Shown here piece by piece: positions 57,036-64,000 of a DNA stretch of 64,000 nucleotides. How positions within the stretch are numbered: the first letter of the stretch is position 1; each line of letters opens with the position of its first letter. Source of the DNA: Kitasatospora albolonga (GTDB taxonomy: Bacteria; Actinomycetota; Actinomycetes; Streptomycetales; Streptomycetaceae); NCBI GenBank assembly GCA_002082585.1, contig CP020563.1:6504001-6568000 (forward strand), written 5' to 3'. The notes under the pieces are model-generated. The model was not told where the DNA came from. It searched no databases and saw only the letters and a program-made list of their open reading frames with translations. Made by a program: the position numbers and the translations under genes.

Positions 57036-58643
57036 CTAACGGCAGAGCAGCGCCGCCTTGAGGTCCAGTTTGTGGTCCAGGCGGGCCAGATCGCGGCCGG
57101 TGAGCAGCTCCACGCGCTGGATGCGGTAGTGCACGGTGTTGACGTGCAGATGCAGGGCCTCGGCCGTCCGCGCCCAGGAACCGTTGTGCGTCAGGAAGGT
57201 GTCGAGGGTCTCCAGCAGCATCCGGTGGGAGGGGTTCGCGGCATCGGCGAGCGGGCCGAGCGCGTGGATGCCGAAGGCCGTCCGTACGTCGTCGGGGACG
57301 CCCGCGAGCAGGGCGCCGAGGGTCGTGAGCTCCTCGATCGCTGTGAGCCGCGCGCCCCCTGACCTCCCGGCGGCCGTCAGCGCGTAACGGGCCTGCACCA
57401 GCGCGCCGTTGAGCCCGGCCGGGGTGGCGGCCGGAGCGCTGATGCCGCCGTGGGGGAGGGGTGCGGCCCTGTCACAGGCGTGCAGCGTGGGCCAGAGCGC
57501 CTTGAGCACGGCGACGGCCGCGTCCGATGACTCCGGGCCCGTGGAACCGGTCGCGCCCGCAGCCGCCGGGGCCGCCGGAGCCGTGGCGGCGGACGCATCC
57601 GCGCGCTCCGGGGCCGGGGCCGGGGCGATCACCGCCACGGATTCACCCCCCGCCGACCGCGCCACCGCGAACCGGCACCCCGTCAGATGCCGCAGCACCT
57701 CCTCCAGCGCCTCCGTGCCCTCCTCCGCCCCCGCCGACAGGGCGATCACCGTGTACGGGCCGTGGTCCGGGAGCCCGCAGGCGCGCAGGGCCGCCGGGAG
57801 CGGCGCGGAACCGGCATCCGGGGCGTCGAGCAGGGCCAGGAGCTCGCCCGCCGGACCGCGCGCGGCGGCCTCGCGGCGCAGCAGCCCCTGCCGGTGCTGG
57901 GCGAACACCTCGGCTATCTCGTGCAGCATGCGCGGCGGGGCGTCCACCGCCTCGGGCAGATGCAGGAACCACTGCCCGTACGGGGACGCGTCCGGGTCCA
58001 CCCGCAAGGTGGTCGACGGCGGGGAGGGCGCCGCCGCCCGCAGCCGCCGGGCCGCCTGCGGTGCGGGCAGCGGCCGGGCGGCGGGCGTGCGGGCGACCGT
58101 CCGGCCGGTGGCGCTGAACACGTAACAGGGCGGCGCCCCCAGATGGCCGGTCGCCCGGGTGAGCAGGGTGTCCGCGTCCGCGCCGTCCGCGAGGAGGCGG
58201 CTGAGCTCGCCCCGTACGTTCTCCGGCAGCGCGTAGTGGTCGGCGGGCCGTCTGCTGAGGTCCCCCCACTGCCGCAGGTACACCGTGTCGGTGACGGCCC
58301 GGAACGAGGTGTGCACCGGGACCGAGAGCAGCGCGATGTCATGGCGGCGGCACGCGTCCACCAGCACGTCCGGAACCCTCCCGTGCGTCTCCTCGCCCGC
58401 CAGCAGCGCCGCCGCCCCGGCCTCCCGCAGGGCCGCCACGAACCGGTCCGCCGTCGCCTCCTCGTCCGCCGCGCTCCACCACACCAGGCCGCTGAGCACG
58501 ATCTCGCCCCGCTGGAGGAACCGCCCCGGGTCCTCCAGATCGGTCGCGGTGACCCCGCTGATCTCCCGGGCCAGGAGCGGCGGGCCGCCCCAGAGCAGGG
58601 TCAGGTCCAGGGACTCCAGCCGGAGGAGGTCTTCGACGTGCAT
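57036..58643 (-). CDS. PucR-family purine-catabolism regulator
   Basis: This 535-residue regulator has the PucR N-terminal domain (MHVEDLLRLESLDLTLLWGG, VTATDLEDPGRFLQRGEIVLSGL) and the C-terminal CdaR-type HTH (LETLDTFLTHNGSWARTAEALHLHVNTVHYRIQRVELLTGRDL). ATG 58643 has AGGAGA upstream. It is divergent from the xanthine-dehydrogenase-like genes, the classic arrangement for control of purine degradation by PucR. It converges with the MocR gene with a 14-base gap. Confidence 0.93.
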   Translation of the reverse strand: MHVEDLLRLESLDLTLLWGGPPLLAREISGVTATDLEDPGRFLQRGEIVLSGLVWWSAADEEATADRFVAALREAGAAALLAGEETHGRVPDVLVDACRRHDIALLSVPVHTSFRAVTDTVYLRQWGDLSRRPADHYALPENVRGELSRLLADGADADTLLTRATGHLGAPPCYVFSATGRTVARTPAARPLPAPQAARRLRAAAPSPPSTTLRVDPDASPYGQWFLHLPEAVDAPPRMLHEIAEVFAQHRQGLLRREAAARGPAGELLALLDAPDAGSAPLPAALRACGLPDHGPYTVIALSAGAEEGTEALEEVLRHLTGCRFAVARSAGGESVAVIAPAPAPERADASAATAPAAPAAAGATGSTGPESSDAAVAVLKALWPTLHACDRAAPLPHGGISAPAATPAGLNGALVQARYALTAAGRSGGARLTAIEELTTLGALLAGVPDDVRTAFGIHALGPLADAANPSHRMLLETLDTFLTHNGSWARTAEALHLHVNTVHYRIQRVELLTGRDLARLDHKLDLKAALLCR

Positions 58644-58867
58644 GAGCGGTCTCCTAGGGCCTTGCTTCTGGATCATGCCGGGGCTGCCGGGCGCCACACT
58701 CGCCGTAGCGCATTCACGAGGTCAATGCGTGTTACCGCATCGTAAATGCCAGGCTGGAAGAGGAAAACACCTCTTGGTTGATCCTCCAGTGTTACGGCTT
58801 CGGCCTGGTGTATTTCCGTACGGTGAACCAGTCGTGCGGGCCCCCGCCCCGGCGCTTCACTGACGCC
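58644..58867. promoter_or_regulatory. Divergent promoter between pucR-type and xdh-type genes
   Basis: This 224-base gap is unusually AT-rich for the window. It includes GTGTTACCGCATCGTAAATG and a nearby AAGAGGAAAACACC tract, which suit promoter elements. No gene is supported in it. Confidence 0.5.
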
Positions 58868-59695
58868 ATGGACCTCAACACGGTGCTCGAAGTGCGGGAC
58901 GCCCGCAGCCGCGTTCCCTGGCGGCCGGGCGACGCCTGGCTCGGCGGGGGCACCTACCTCTTCTCCGAACCGCAGCCGCACCTGCGGCGGCTGGTGGACC
59001 TGAGCCGGACGGGCTGGGAGCCGGTGCGCGAACTGCCGGACGGTTCGCTGGAGCTGGCGGCGACCTGCACGATCGCGCGGCTGTCCCGGTTCGGGCGCGC
59101 CTGGGGCGCCCCGGCCGCCCCGCTCGTCGAACAGTGCTGCCGGGCCTTTCTCGCCTCCTTCAAGATCTGGAACATGGCGACCGTCGGCGGCAACCTCTGC
59201 AACGCCCTGCCCGCCGGACCGATGATCTCGCTCACCGCCGCCCTGGACGGCACCTGTCTGCTGCGTGCCCAGGACGGTTCGCTGCGGCGGGTGAAGGTGG
59301 CCGACTTCGTCCTCGGCGCGGGCCGGAAGGACCTGGGCGAGGGCGAGCTGCTGCGCTCGGTCACCCTGCCCGCCCGCGCCCTCGCCTCCCGTACGGCGTT
59401 CCGCCAGGCGTCCCTCTACGGGCTCGGGCGCTCGGGGGTGCTGGTCATCGGGGCCCTGGACCCGGCCGACGGTTCGCTGGCCGTGACGGTGAGCGCGGCG
59501 ACGGTCCGGCCCTTTCGCCTCTGGTTCCCGCTGCCGCCGGACCGGGACGCGCTGCGCGGTGCCGTCGACTCCGCGGTCGGCGCCGACGGCTGGTTCGACG
59601 ACATCCACGGACTGCCCGCGTGGCGGCGGTACATGACGCTCCGCTTCGCGGAGGAGATCCGCCGGGAACTGACTTCGGGGGGAGCGGCGGGATGA
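58868..59695 (+). CDS. Xanthine-dehydrogenase-type FAD-binding subunit
   Basis: This 275-residue protein of the molybdopterin-dehydrogenase FAD domain family has WLGGGTYLFSEPQPHLRRLVDLSR and the FAD-binding MATVGGNLCNALPAGPM loop. The start ATG 58868 fits; a longer upstream frame lacks the domain. Its stop overlaps the start of the fused 2Fe-2S/molybdenum subunit gene (ATGA). It passes electrons from the molybdenum and iron-sulfur centres to NAD+ or oxygen in hypoxanthine or xanthine oxidation. Confidence 0.92.
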   Translation: MDLNTVLEVRDARSRVPWRPGDAWLGGGTYLFSEPQPHLRRLVDLSRTGWEPVRELPDGSLELAATCTIARLSRFGRAWGAPAAPLVEQCCRAFLASFKIWNMATVGGNLCNALPAGPMISLTAALDGTCLLRAQDGSLRRVKVADFVLGAGRKDLGEGELLRSVTLPARALASRTAFRQASLYGLGRSGVLVIGALDPADGSLAVTVSAATVRPFRLWFPLPPDRDALRGAVDSAVGADGWFDDIHGLPAWRRYMTLRFAEEIRRELTSGGAAG

Positions 59696-62436
59696 GCTAC
59701 GGCATCCACATCAACGGCAGGCCCTTCGCGGACGAGCCGCGCGCCGGTCAGTGCCTGCGCACCTACCTCCGCGAGCGCGGCTGGTTCGGCGTCAAGAAGG
59801 GCTGTGACGCGGGGGACTGCGGGGCGTGCACGGTCCATGTGGACGGGGAGCCGGTGCACAGCTGCCTCTACCCGGCCGTGCGCGCCGAGGGGCGAGCCGT
59901 CACCACGGTCGAGGGGCTGGCGGACGAGGACGGCGAACTCCACCCCGTACAGCGGAAGTTCCTCGAAGCGCAGGGCTTCCAGTGCGGCTTCTGCACCGCC
60001 GGGTACCTGATGACGACGGCCGCCCTGGACGACGAGCAACTGGCCGATCTGCCCCGGGCGTTCAAGGGCAACATCTGCCGCTGTACCGGCTACCGGGCCA
60101 TCGAGGACGCGGTGCGCGGCGTACGGCACACCGAGGAGCCGGACGCCGGACGGGCCGTCGGCCGCAACCTGGGCGCCCCGGCCGGGCCCCAGGTGGTGAC
60201 CGGGACCGCGCGCTACACCTTCGACCTCGACGTCCCCGGCCTCCTCCACATGAAGCTCCTGCGTTCCCCGCACCCGCACGCCCGCGTCCTCGCCGTCGAC
60301 ACGGCCGCCGCCCTCCGCGTCCCCGGCGTCCACCTGGTCCTGACCCACCACGACGCCCCCGAACGCCTCTACTCCACCGCCCGCCACGAACACCCCACCG
60401 AGGACCCCGACGACACCCGGCTGCTCGACGACACCGTGCGGTACATCGGCCAGCGCGTCGCCGCCGTGGTCGCCGACAGCGAGGCGGCGGCCGAGGAGGG
60501 GTGCCGCCGCATCGAGGTGACGTACGAGCAACTCCCTTACGTCACCGACCCGGAGGAGGCGATGGCCCCCGGCGCACCGGTCGTCCACGACAAGGGGCCC
60601 GAGTCGCGCATCGCCCGCCCCGGGAACAACGTCGTCGGTGAGGTCCACGGCGAGATCGGCTCGGTGGCGGACGGCTTCGCCGAGGCGGACGCCGTCCACG
60701 AGGAGACCTTCCGCACCCAGCGCGTCCAGCACGCCAGCCTGGAGACGCACGGCGCGGTGGCCTGGTACGAGAACGGGGAGGACGGTGAGGAACGGCTCAC
60801 CGTACGCTCCAGCACCCAGACCCCCTTCCTCACCCGCCGCGCTCTCTGCGCCCTGTTCGGGCTGGAGCTGAAGCAGGTACGGGTGCTGGCGGGCCGGGTC
60901 GGCGGCGGCTTCGGCGGAAAGCAGGAGATGATCGTCGAGGACATCGTGGCGCTCGCCGTGATGCGGCTGCGCCGCCCGGTCAAGCTGGAGTACACCCGCG
61001 CCGAGCAGTTCTACGGGGCCACCACCCGCCACCCCTTCACCGTCCATGTCCGGGCGGGCGCACGGGCGGACGGCACGCTGACCGCGCTCCAGCTGCGCGT
61101 GGTGGCGAACACCGGGGCGTACGGCAACCACGGCCCGGCCGTGATGTTCCACAGCGTCGGCGAGTCGATGGCCGTCTACCGCGCCCCGCACAAGAAGGTG
61201 GACGCCTACTCCGTCTACACCAACTCCGTTCCCGCGGGCGCCTTCCGGGGCTACGGCCTCGGCCAGGTCGTCTTCGCGGTCGAATCGGTGATGGACGAAC
61301 TGGCCCGGCGCACGGGCGTCGACCCGCTGGTCTTCCGGGAGCGGAACATCATCGGCCCCGGCGAGCACATGGTCAGTCCCGGCGGCGAGGAAGAGGACCT
61401 GGAGATCGCCAGTTACGGTCTCGACCAGTGCCTCCAGGTCGTACGGAACGCCATCGAGCAGTACGGGGACGGGCCCGGCGACGACGTACCGGAGGGCTGG
61501 CTCGTCGGTCAGGGCACCGGCATGTCGATGATCGCCACCGGTCCGCCCGGCGGCCACTTCGCGGACGCCACGGTGAAGTTGCTCCAGGACGGCACGTACG
61601 ACATCGCCGTCGGCACCGCCGAGTTCGGCAACGGCACCACGACCGTCCACCAACAGATCACCGCCGGGGCCCTCTCCACGGCCGTCGACCGGATCGCGAT
61701 CCGCCAGTCCGACACCGATGTGGTCCGGCACGACACGGGCGCCTTCGCCTCGGCCGGAACGGTGGTGGCGGGCAAGGCGGTGATGAAGGCCGCCGATGAA
61801 CTCGCCGTACAGATACTGGACTTCGCGGCGCACCATCTGGGGGCGGCGGTGGGCGACTGCCGGCTGACGGCGGAGGCGGTGGAGTGCGCCGGACGGGAGG
61901 TCAGCCTCAAGGAGCTGTTCCAGGCGGCCCGTTCGGCCGGGCGGGAGCTTCTCGCGGACGGTCACTGGGGCGGATCGCCGCGCTCGGTGGCGTTCAACGC
62001 GCAGTGGTTCCGGCTCGCGGTGGACCCGGGCACGGGGGAGATCCGCATCCTGCGCAGCGTGCACGCCGCCGACGCGGGCAAGGTGATGAACCCGATGCAG
62101 TGCCGGGGCCAGGTCGAGGGCGGGGTGGCGCAGGCGCTGGGCGCCACGCTCTTCGAGAACGTACGGCTCGACGGGCGCGGCGAGGTGACCACGGCCGCGT
62201 TCCGCCGCTACCGGCTGCCGCAGTTCGCCGATGTGCCGCGCACCGAGGTGCACTTCATGGAGACCTCGGACGCGATCGGCCCGCTGGGCGCCAAGTCGAT
62301 GAGCGAGAGCCCGTTCAACCCGGTCGCCCCGGCCTTCGCCAACGCGCTGCGCGACGCCACCGGGATCAGGTTCACCGAACTCCCGCTGACACGCGACCGG
62401 GTGTGGCTGGCGCTGCACGAGGCCGGGAGGGGGTGA
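59692..62436 (+). CDS. Fused 2Fe-2S and molybdopterin subunit, xanthine dehydrogenase family
   Basis: This 914-residue fusion has residues 1-160 as the small subunit, with a plant-type ferredoxin cluster motif GCDAGDCGACTVHVDG and the second cluster motifs QCGFCTAGYL and GNICRCTGYR. The rest is the molybdenum-binding large subunit (VTGTARYTFDLDVPGLLHMKLLRSPHPHA, GGGFGGKQE, AFRGYG, and GAKSMSESPFNPVAP with the catalytic Glu). Most bacterial enzymes keep these as separate chains. It overlaps the FAD subunit gene by four bases and is divergent from pucR, supporting a purine catabolic role; another aromatic N-heterocycle substrate is possible. Confidence 0.92.
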   Translation: MSYGIHINGRPFADEPRAGQCLRTYLRERGWFGVKKGCDAGDCGACTVHVDGEPVHSCLYPAVRAEGRAVTTVEGLADEDGELHPVQRKFLEAQGFQCGFCTAGYLMTTAALDDEQLADLPRAFKGNICRCTGYRAIEDAVRGVRHTEEPDAGRAVGRNLGAPAGPQVVTGTARYTFDLDVPGLLHMKLLRSPHPHARVLAVDTAAALRVPGVHLVLTHHDAPERLYSTARHEHPTEDPDDTRLLDDTVRYIGQRVAAVVADSEAAAEEGCRRIEVTYEQLPYVTDPEEAMAPGAPVVHDKGPESRIARPGNNVVGEVHGEIGSVADGFAEADAVHEETFRTQRVQHASLETHGAVAWYENGEDGEERLTVRSSTQTPFLTRRALCALFGLELKQVRVLAGRVGGGFGGKQEMIVEDIVALAVMRLRRPVKLEYTRAEQFYGATTRHPFTVHVRAGARADGTLTALQLRVVANTGAYGNHGPAVMFHSVGESMAVYRAPHKKVDAYSVYTNSVPAGAFRGYGLGQVVFAVESVMDELARRTGVDPLVFRERNIIGPGEHMVSPGGEEEDLEIASYGLDQCLQVVRNAIEQYGDGPGDDVPEGWLVGQGTGMSMIATGPPGGHFADATVKLLQDGTYDIAVGTAEFGNGTTTVHQQITAGALSTAVDRIAIRQSDTDVVRHDTGAFASAGTVVAGKAVMKAADELAVQILDFAAHHLGAAVGDCRLTAEAVECAGREVSLKELFQAARSAGRELLADGHWGGSPRSVAFNAQWFRLAVDPGTGEIRILRSVHAADAGKVMNPMQCRGQVEGGVAQALGATLFENVRLDGRGEVTTAAFRRYRLPQFADVPRTEVHFMETSDAIGPLGAKSMSESPFNPVAPAFANALRDATGIRFTELPLTRDRVWLALHEAGRG

Positions 62437-62773
62437 GGGCCGCTTCCGGCGGCGCGTCGGCGGAGGGGCCGGGAGGCGGCGGGCCGACCGGAACGCGGGC
62501 CCCCGGGAGGTCCGGCGTCGCGAAGCGCGGCGGAAGATCGGGGGTGAGCAGTGATCGCGTCTGGGTCATGGGTCCCACCTGCCGTGCGACGGGAGTCCGG
62601 ACGGGCTCTCACCAGTGATTCGGAGCCGCCCGGCGGGAGGATTGGCCGCGGCCCGGGGGCCGTGGGCCGTGCGGCTCTTCCGAGGCGGTGGGGGAGGGGG
62701 GCGTGGCGAGCCCCCGCACGTTTAGCTTAGGCTTGCCTAACTCTCACTGCTCGTCCAACCATGAGGAACACCC
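62437..62773 (+). promoter_or_regulatory. Upstream region of the siderophore uptake operon
   Basis: This 337-base gap after the xdh-like gene has a GC-rich first half with no supported coding sequence. The iron box (listed separately) and promoter lie in the last 60 bases. GAGGAACACCC before ATG 62774 is the ribosome site. Confidence 0.6.
62722..62740 (+). promoter_or_regulatory. Iron box (DmdR/IdeR operator)
   Basis: TTAGCTTAGGCTTGCCTAA matches the 19-bp DtxR-family consensus TTAGGTTAGGCTAACCTAA at 16 positions and ends with the palindromic core TTAGGCTTGCCTAA. It is 34 bases before the binding-protein start. Confidence 0.85.
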
Positions 62774-63829
62774 ATGCTCGGCTTCACCCGCGTGCGTCGC
62801 CACACCCTCGCCGCTTCGGCCACCGCCGTCGCCCTCGCCGTCGTCCTGACCGGCTGCTCCTCGGACGGCGACAGCGGCAAAGACGCGGACGCGGCGAAGG
62901 ACACGGGCAAGAGTGCCGGCGCCTTCCCCGTCTCGATCAAGAGCTCGCTCGGCACCGCGAAGATCGAGGAGCAGCCGAAGCGCATCGTGACCCTCGGCCA
63001 GGGTTCCGCCGAGACCGCGATAGCCCTCGGCCAGACCCCCGTCGGCATCGAGAGCTACCCGTGGGGCAGCGACAAGTCCGGCTACCTTCCGTGGATCAAC
63101 GAAGCCGTGAAGAAGTCCGGCGACAAGCTCCCCAAGCAGTTCACGGGCGGCGAGGAGATCGACTTCGAGGCCATCACCGAGCTGGAGCCGGACGTCATCC
63201 TGGCCCCCTGGTCGGGCATCACGCAGAAGCAGTACGACGTCCTCAAGGACATCGCCCCCACGGTCGCCTACCCGGACCAGGCGTGGAGCACCGACTGGGA
63301 CCAGCAGATCGACATCATCGGCAAGGCGCTCGGCCGCACCAAGGACACCGACGCCCTCAAGACGAAGATCGAGAAGCAGCTCTCCGACGCCGCGGCCACC
63401 CGGCCGAACTACAAGGACGTCACCTTCTCCTACATCTACAACTCGGGCCCCGGCACCCTCGGCGTCTTCAAGCCCGAGGAGCAGCGCGTCAAGATGGTCT
63501 CCTCGCTCGGCCTGAAGGTCGACCCGGTCGTCAACGGCTTCAAGGAGACCCCCGGCACCGACTCCGCCCTCATCGGCCTGGAGAACGCCGAGAAGCTCAA
63601 GGACAGCGATGTGATCTTCACGTTCTACACGGACGCGAAGAACCGCAAGGAGATCGAGGGCCAGAAGCTGTACGGCGCGATCCCCGCGATCAAGAAGGGC
63701 GCCGTCGTCGCGAGCAACGACAACTCCTTCGTCACCGCCTCCTCGATCATCAACCCGCTGACCGTGCCGTGGACGATCGAGCGCTACCTGCCGATCATCG
63801 ACGAGGCCGTCAAGACGGCCGGCAAGTAA
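62774..63829 (+). CDS. Iron-siderophore ABC transporter substrate-binding lipoprotein
   Basis: This 351-residue FepB/FecB-type protein has a basic n-region (MLGFTRVRRHT), a hydrophobic core and lipobox LTGC at about residue 28. The mature domain shows KIEEQPKRIVTLGQGSAETAIALGQTPVGI, FEAITELEPDVILAPW and a Lys-rich surface. It is controlled by the iron box upstream and followed by a FecCD permease gene. It differs strongly from the binding protein at 19025, so it probably serves another siderophore such as a desferrioxamine-type ligand; that is a guess. Confidence 0.93.
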   Translation: MLGFTRVRRHTLAASATAVALAVVLTGCSSDGDSGKDADAAKDTGKSAGAFPVSIKSSLGTAKIEEQPKRIVTLGQGSAETAIALGQTPVGIESYPWGSDKSGYLPWINEAVKKSGDKLPKQFTGGEEIDFEAITELEPDVILAPWSGITQKQYDVLKDIAPTVAYPDQAWSTDWDQQIDIIGKALGRTKDTDALKTKIEKQLSDAAATRPNYKDVTFSYIYNSGPGTLGVFKPEEQRVKMVSSLGLKVDPVVNGFKETPGTDSALIGLENAEKLKDSDVIFTFYTDAKNRKEIEGQKLYGAIPAIKKGAVVASNDNSFVTASSIINPLTVPWTIERYLPIIDEAVKTAGK

Positions 63830-63879
63830 CCCCGGCCGGGTATCCGGACCGCCGAGGTCACCAGGCACACTTCACTCCC

Positions 63880-64000
63880 ATGGCAACCACCACGGCCGCA
63901 CCGCCGAGCGGCGCCGGAACCTCCCGTTCCGGTGCCGCTCGGCCGGCGTTCCTCCTGCTCATGACGGTCGCGGCGGTCGCCGCACTGGCGGTCGCGCTCT
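63880..64000 (+). CDS. FecCD-family permease, N-terminus only
   Basis: Only the first 40 residues are in the window. A hydrophilic start (MATTTAAPPSGAGTSRSG) leads into the first hydrophobic helix (FLLLMTVAAVAALAVAL), as in the permease at 20089. It begins 50 bases after the binding-protein gene on the same strand, the normal order of an iron-siderophore uptake operon. The window ends inside it. Confidence 0.7.
   Translation, partial: MATTTAAPPSGAGTSRSGAARPAFLLLMTVAAVAALAVAL

Noticed and set aside
1..64000. Insertion sequences, tRNA genes, CRISPR arrays or phage genes
   Set aside because: No transposase or integrase motifs, no tRNA cloverleaf and no repeat-spacer arrays were noticed on reading; a dedicated tRNA scan was not run.

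Overview
The window looks like Streptomyces chromosome. It has very high GC with strong third-position GC, GTG starts, short coupled overlaps (GTGA, ATGA), rare TTA codons, DmdR/IdeR-type iron boxes, and typical secondary-metabolite and regulator families. All functional calls come from reading the translated sequence against remembered families. No database search was run.

Left region, 1-10.2 kb: a leftward operon behind a divergent AraC-type regulator (9284-10219). In transcription order it encodes a PhzS-like FAD monooxygenase, an HpaB-type FADH2 monooxygenase, an MFS exporter, an NmrA-like reductase, a stand-alone type I ketosynthase whose catalytic Cys is replaced by Gln, a PrnB-family heme enzyme (the pyrrolnitrin ring-rearrangement family), and a second PhzS-like monooxygenase that runs off the left edge. 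I cannot match this combination to a known pathway. It is the best candidate for something undescribed.

10.4-14.0 kb: a leftward four-gene cassette with an XRE regulator, an ImmA/IrrE-type metallopeptidase, a multi-pass membrane protein and a cytochrome P450. A decayed ECF sigma factor fragment lies next to it.

14.7-22.0 kb: a TetR regulator and an iron-uptake block. Two YbtP/YbtQ-like ABC exporter-fold proteins face a siderophore-binding lipoprotein, a FecCD permease and an ATPase across a 14-bp palindromic iron box.

22.5-51.8 kb: a 2,2'-bipyridine cluster of the caerulomycin/collismycin type. The inferred route starts with lysine, which a DegT aminotransferase and a NikD-like flavoprotein convert to picolinate. 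An AMP-ligase loads it on a free carrier protein. A KS-AT-CP-Cy-A-PCP megasynthase adds malonate and cysteine, and a C-A-PCP NRPS adds a further residue (leucine in the known pathways), helped by an acyl-CoA-dehydrogenase-like flavoprotein and a type II thioesterase. An amidohydrolase then trims the amino acid. LuxE- and LuxC-like enzymes reduce the acid, and a bicovalent flavoprotein oxidase, a class III aminotransferase and an FAD N-oxygenase build the aldoxime. Two methyltransferases fit collismycin (O-methyl and S-methyl) better than caerulomycin. A LuxR-type regulator with a TTA codon at position 10 sits at the cluster edge.

Right region, 51.8-64 kb: a truncated PPDK-like protein with a winged-helix partner, a long cold-shock protein, a LysE exporter divergent from a MocR regulator, a PucR regulator divergent from a xanthine-dehydrogenase-like pair (one a 2Fe-2S/molybdenum fusion), and an iron-box-controlled siderophore uptake operon cut by the right edge.
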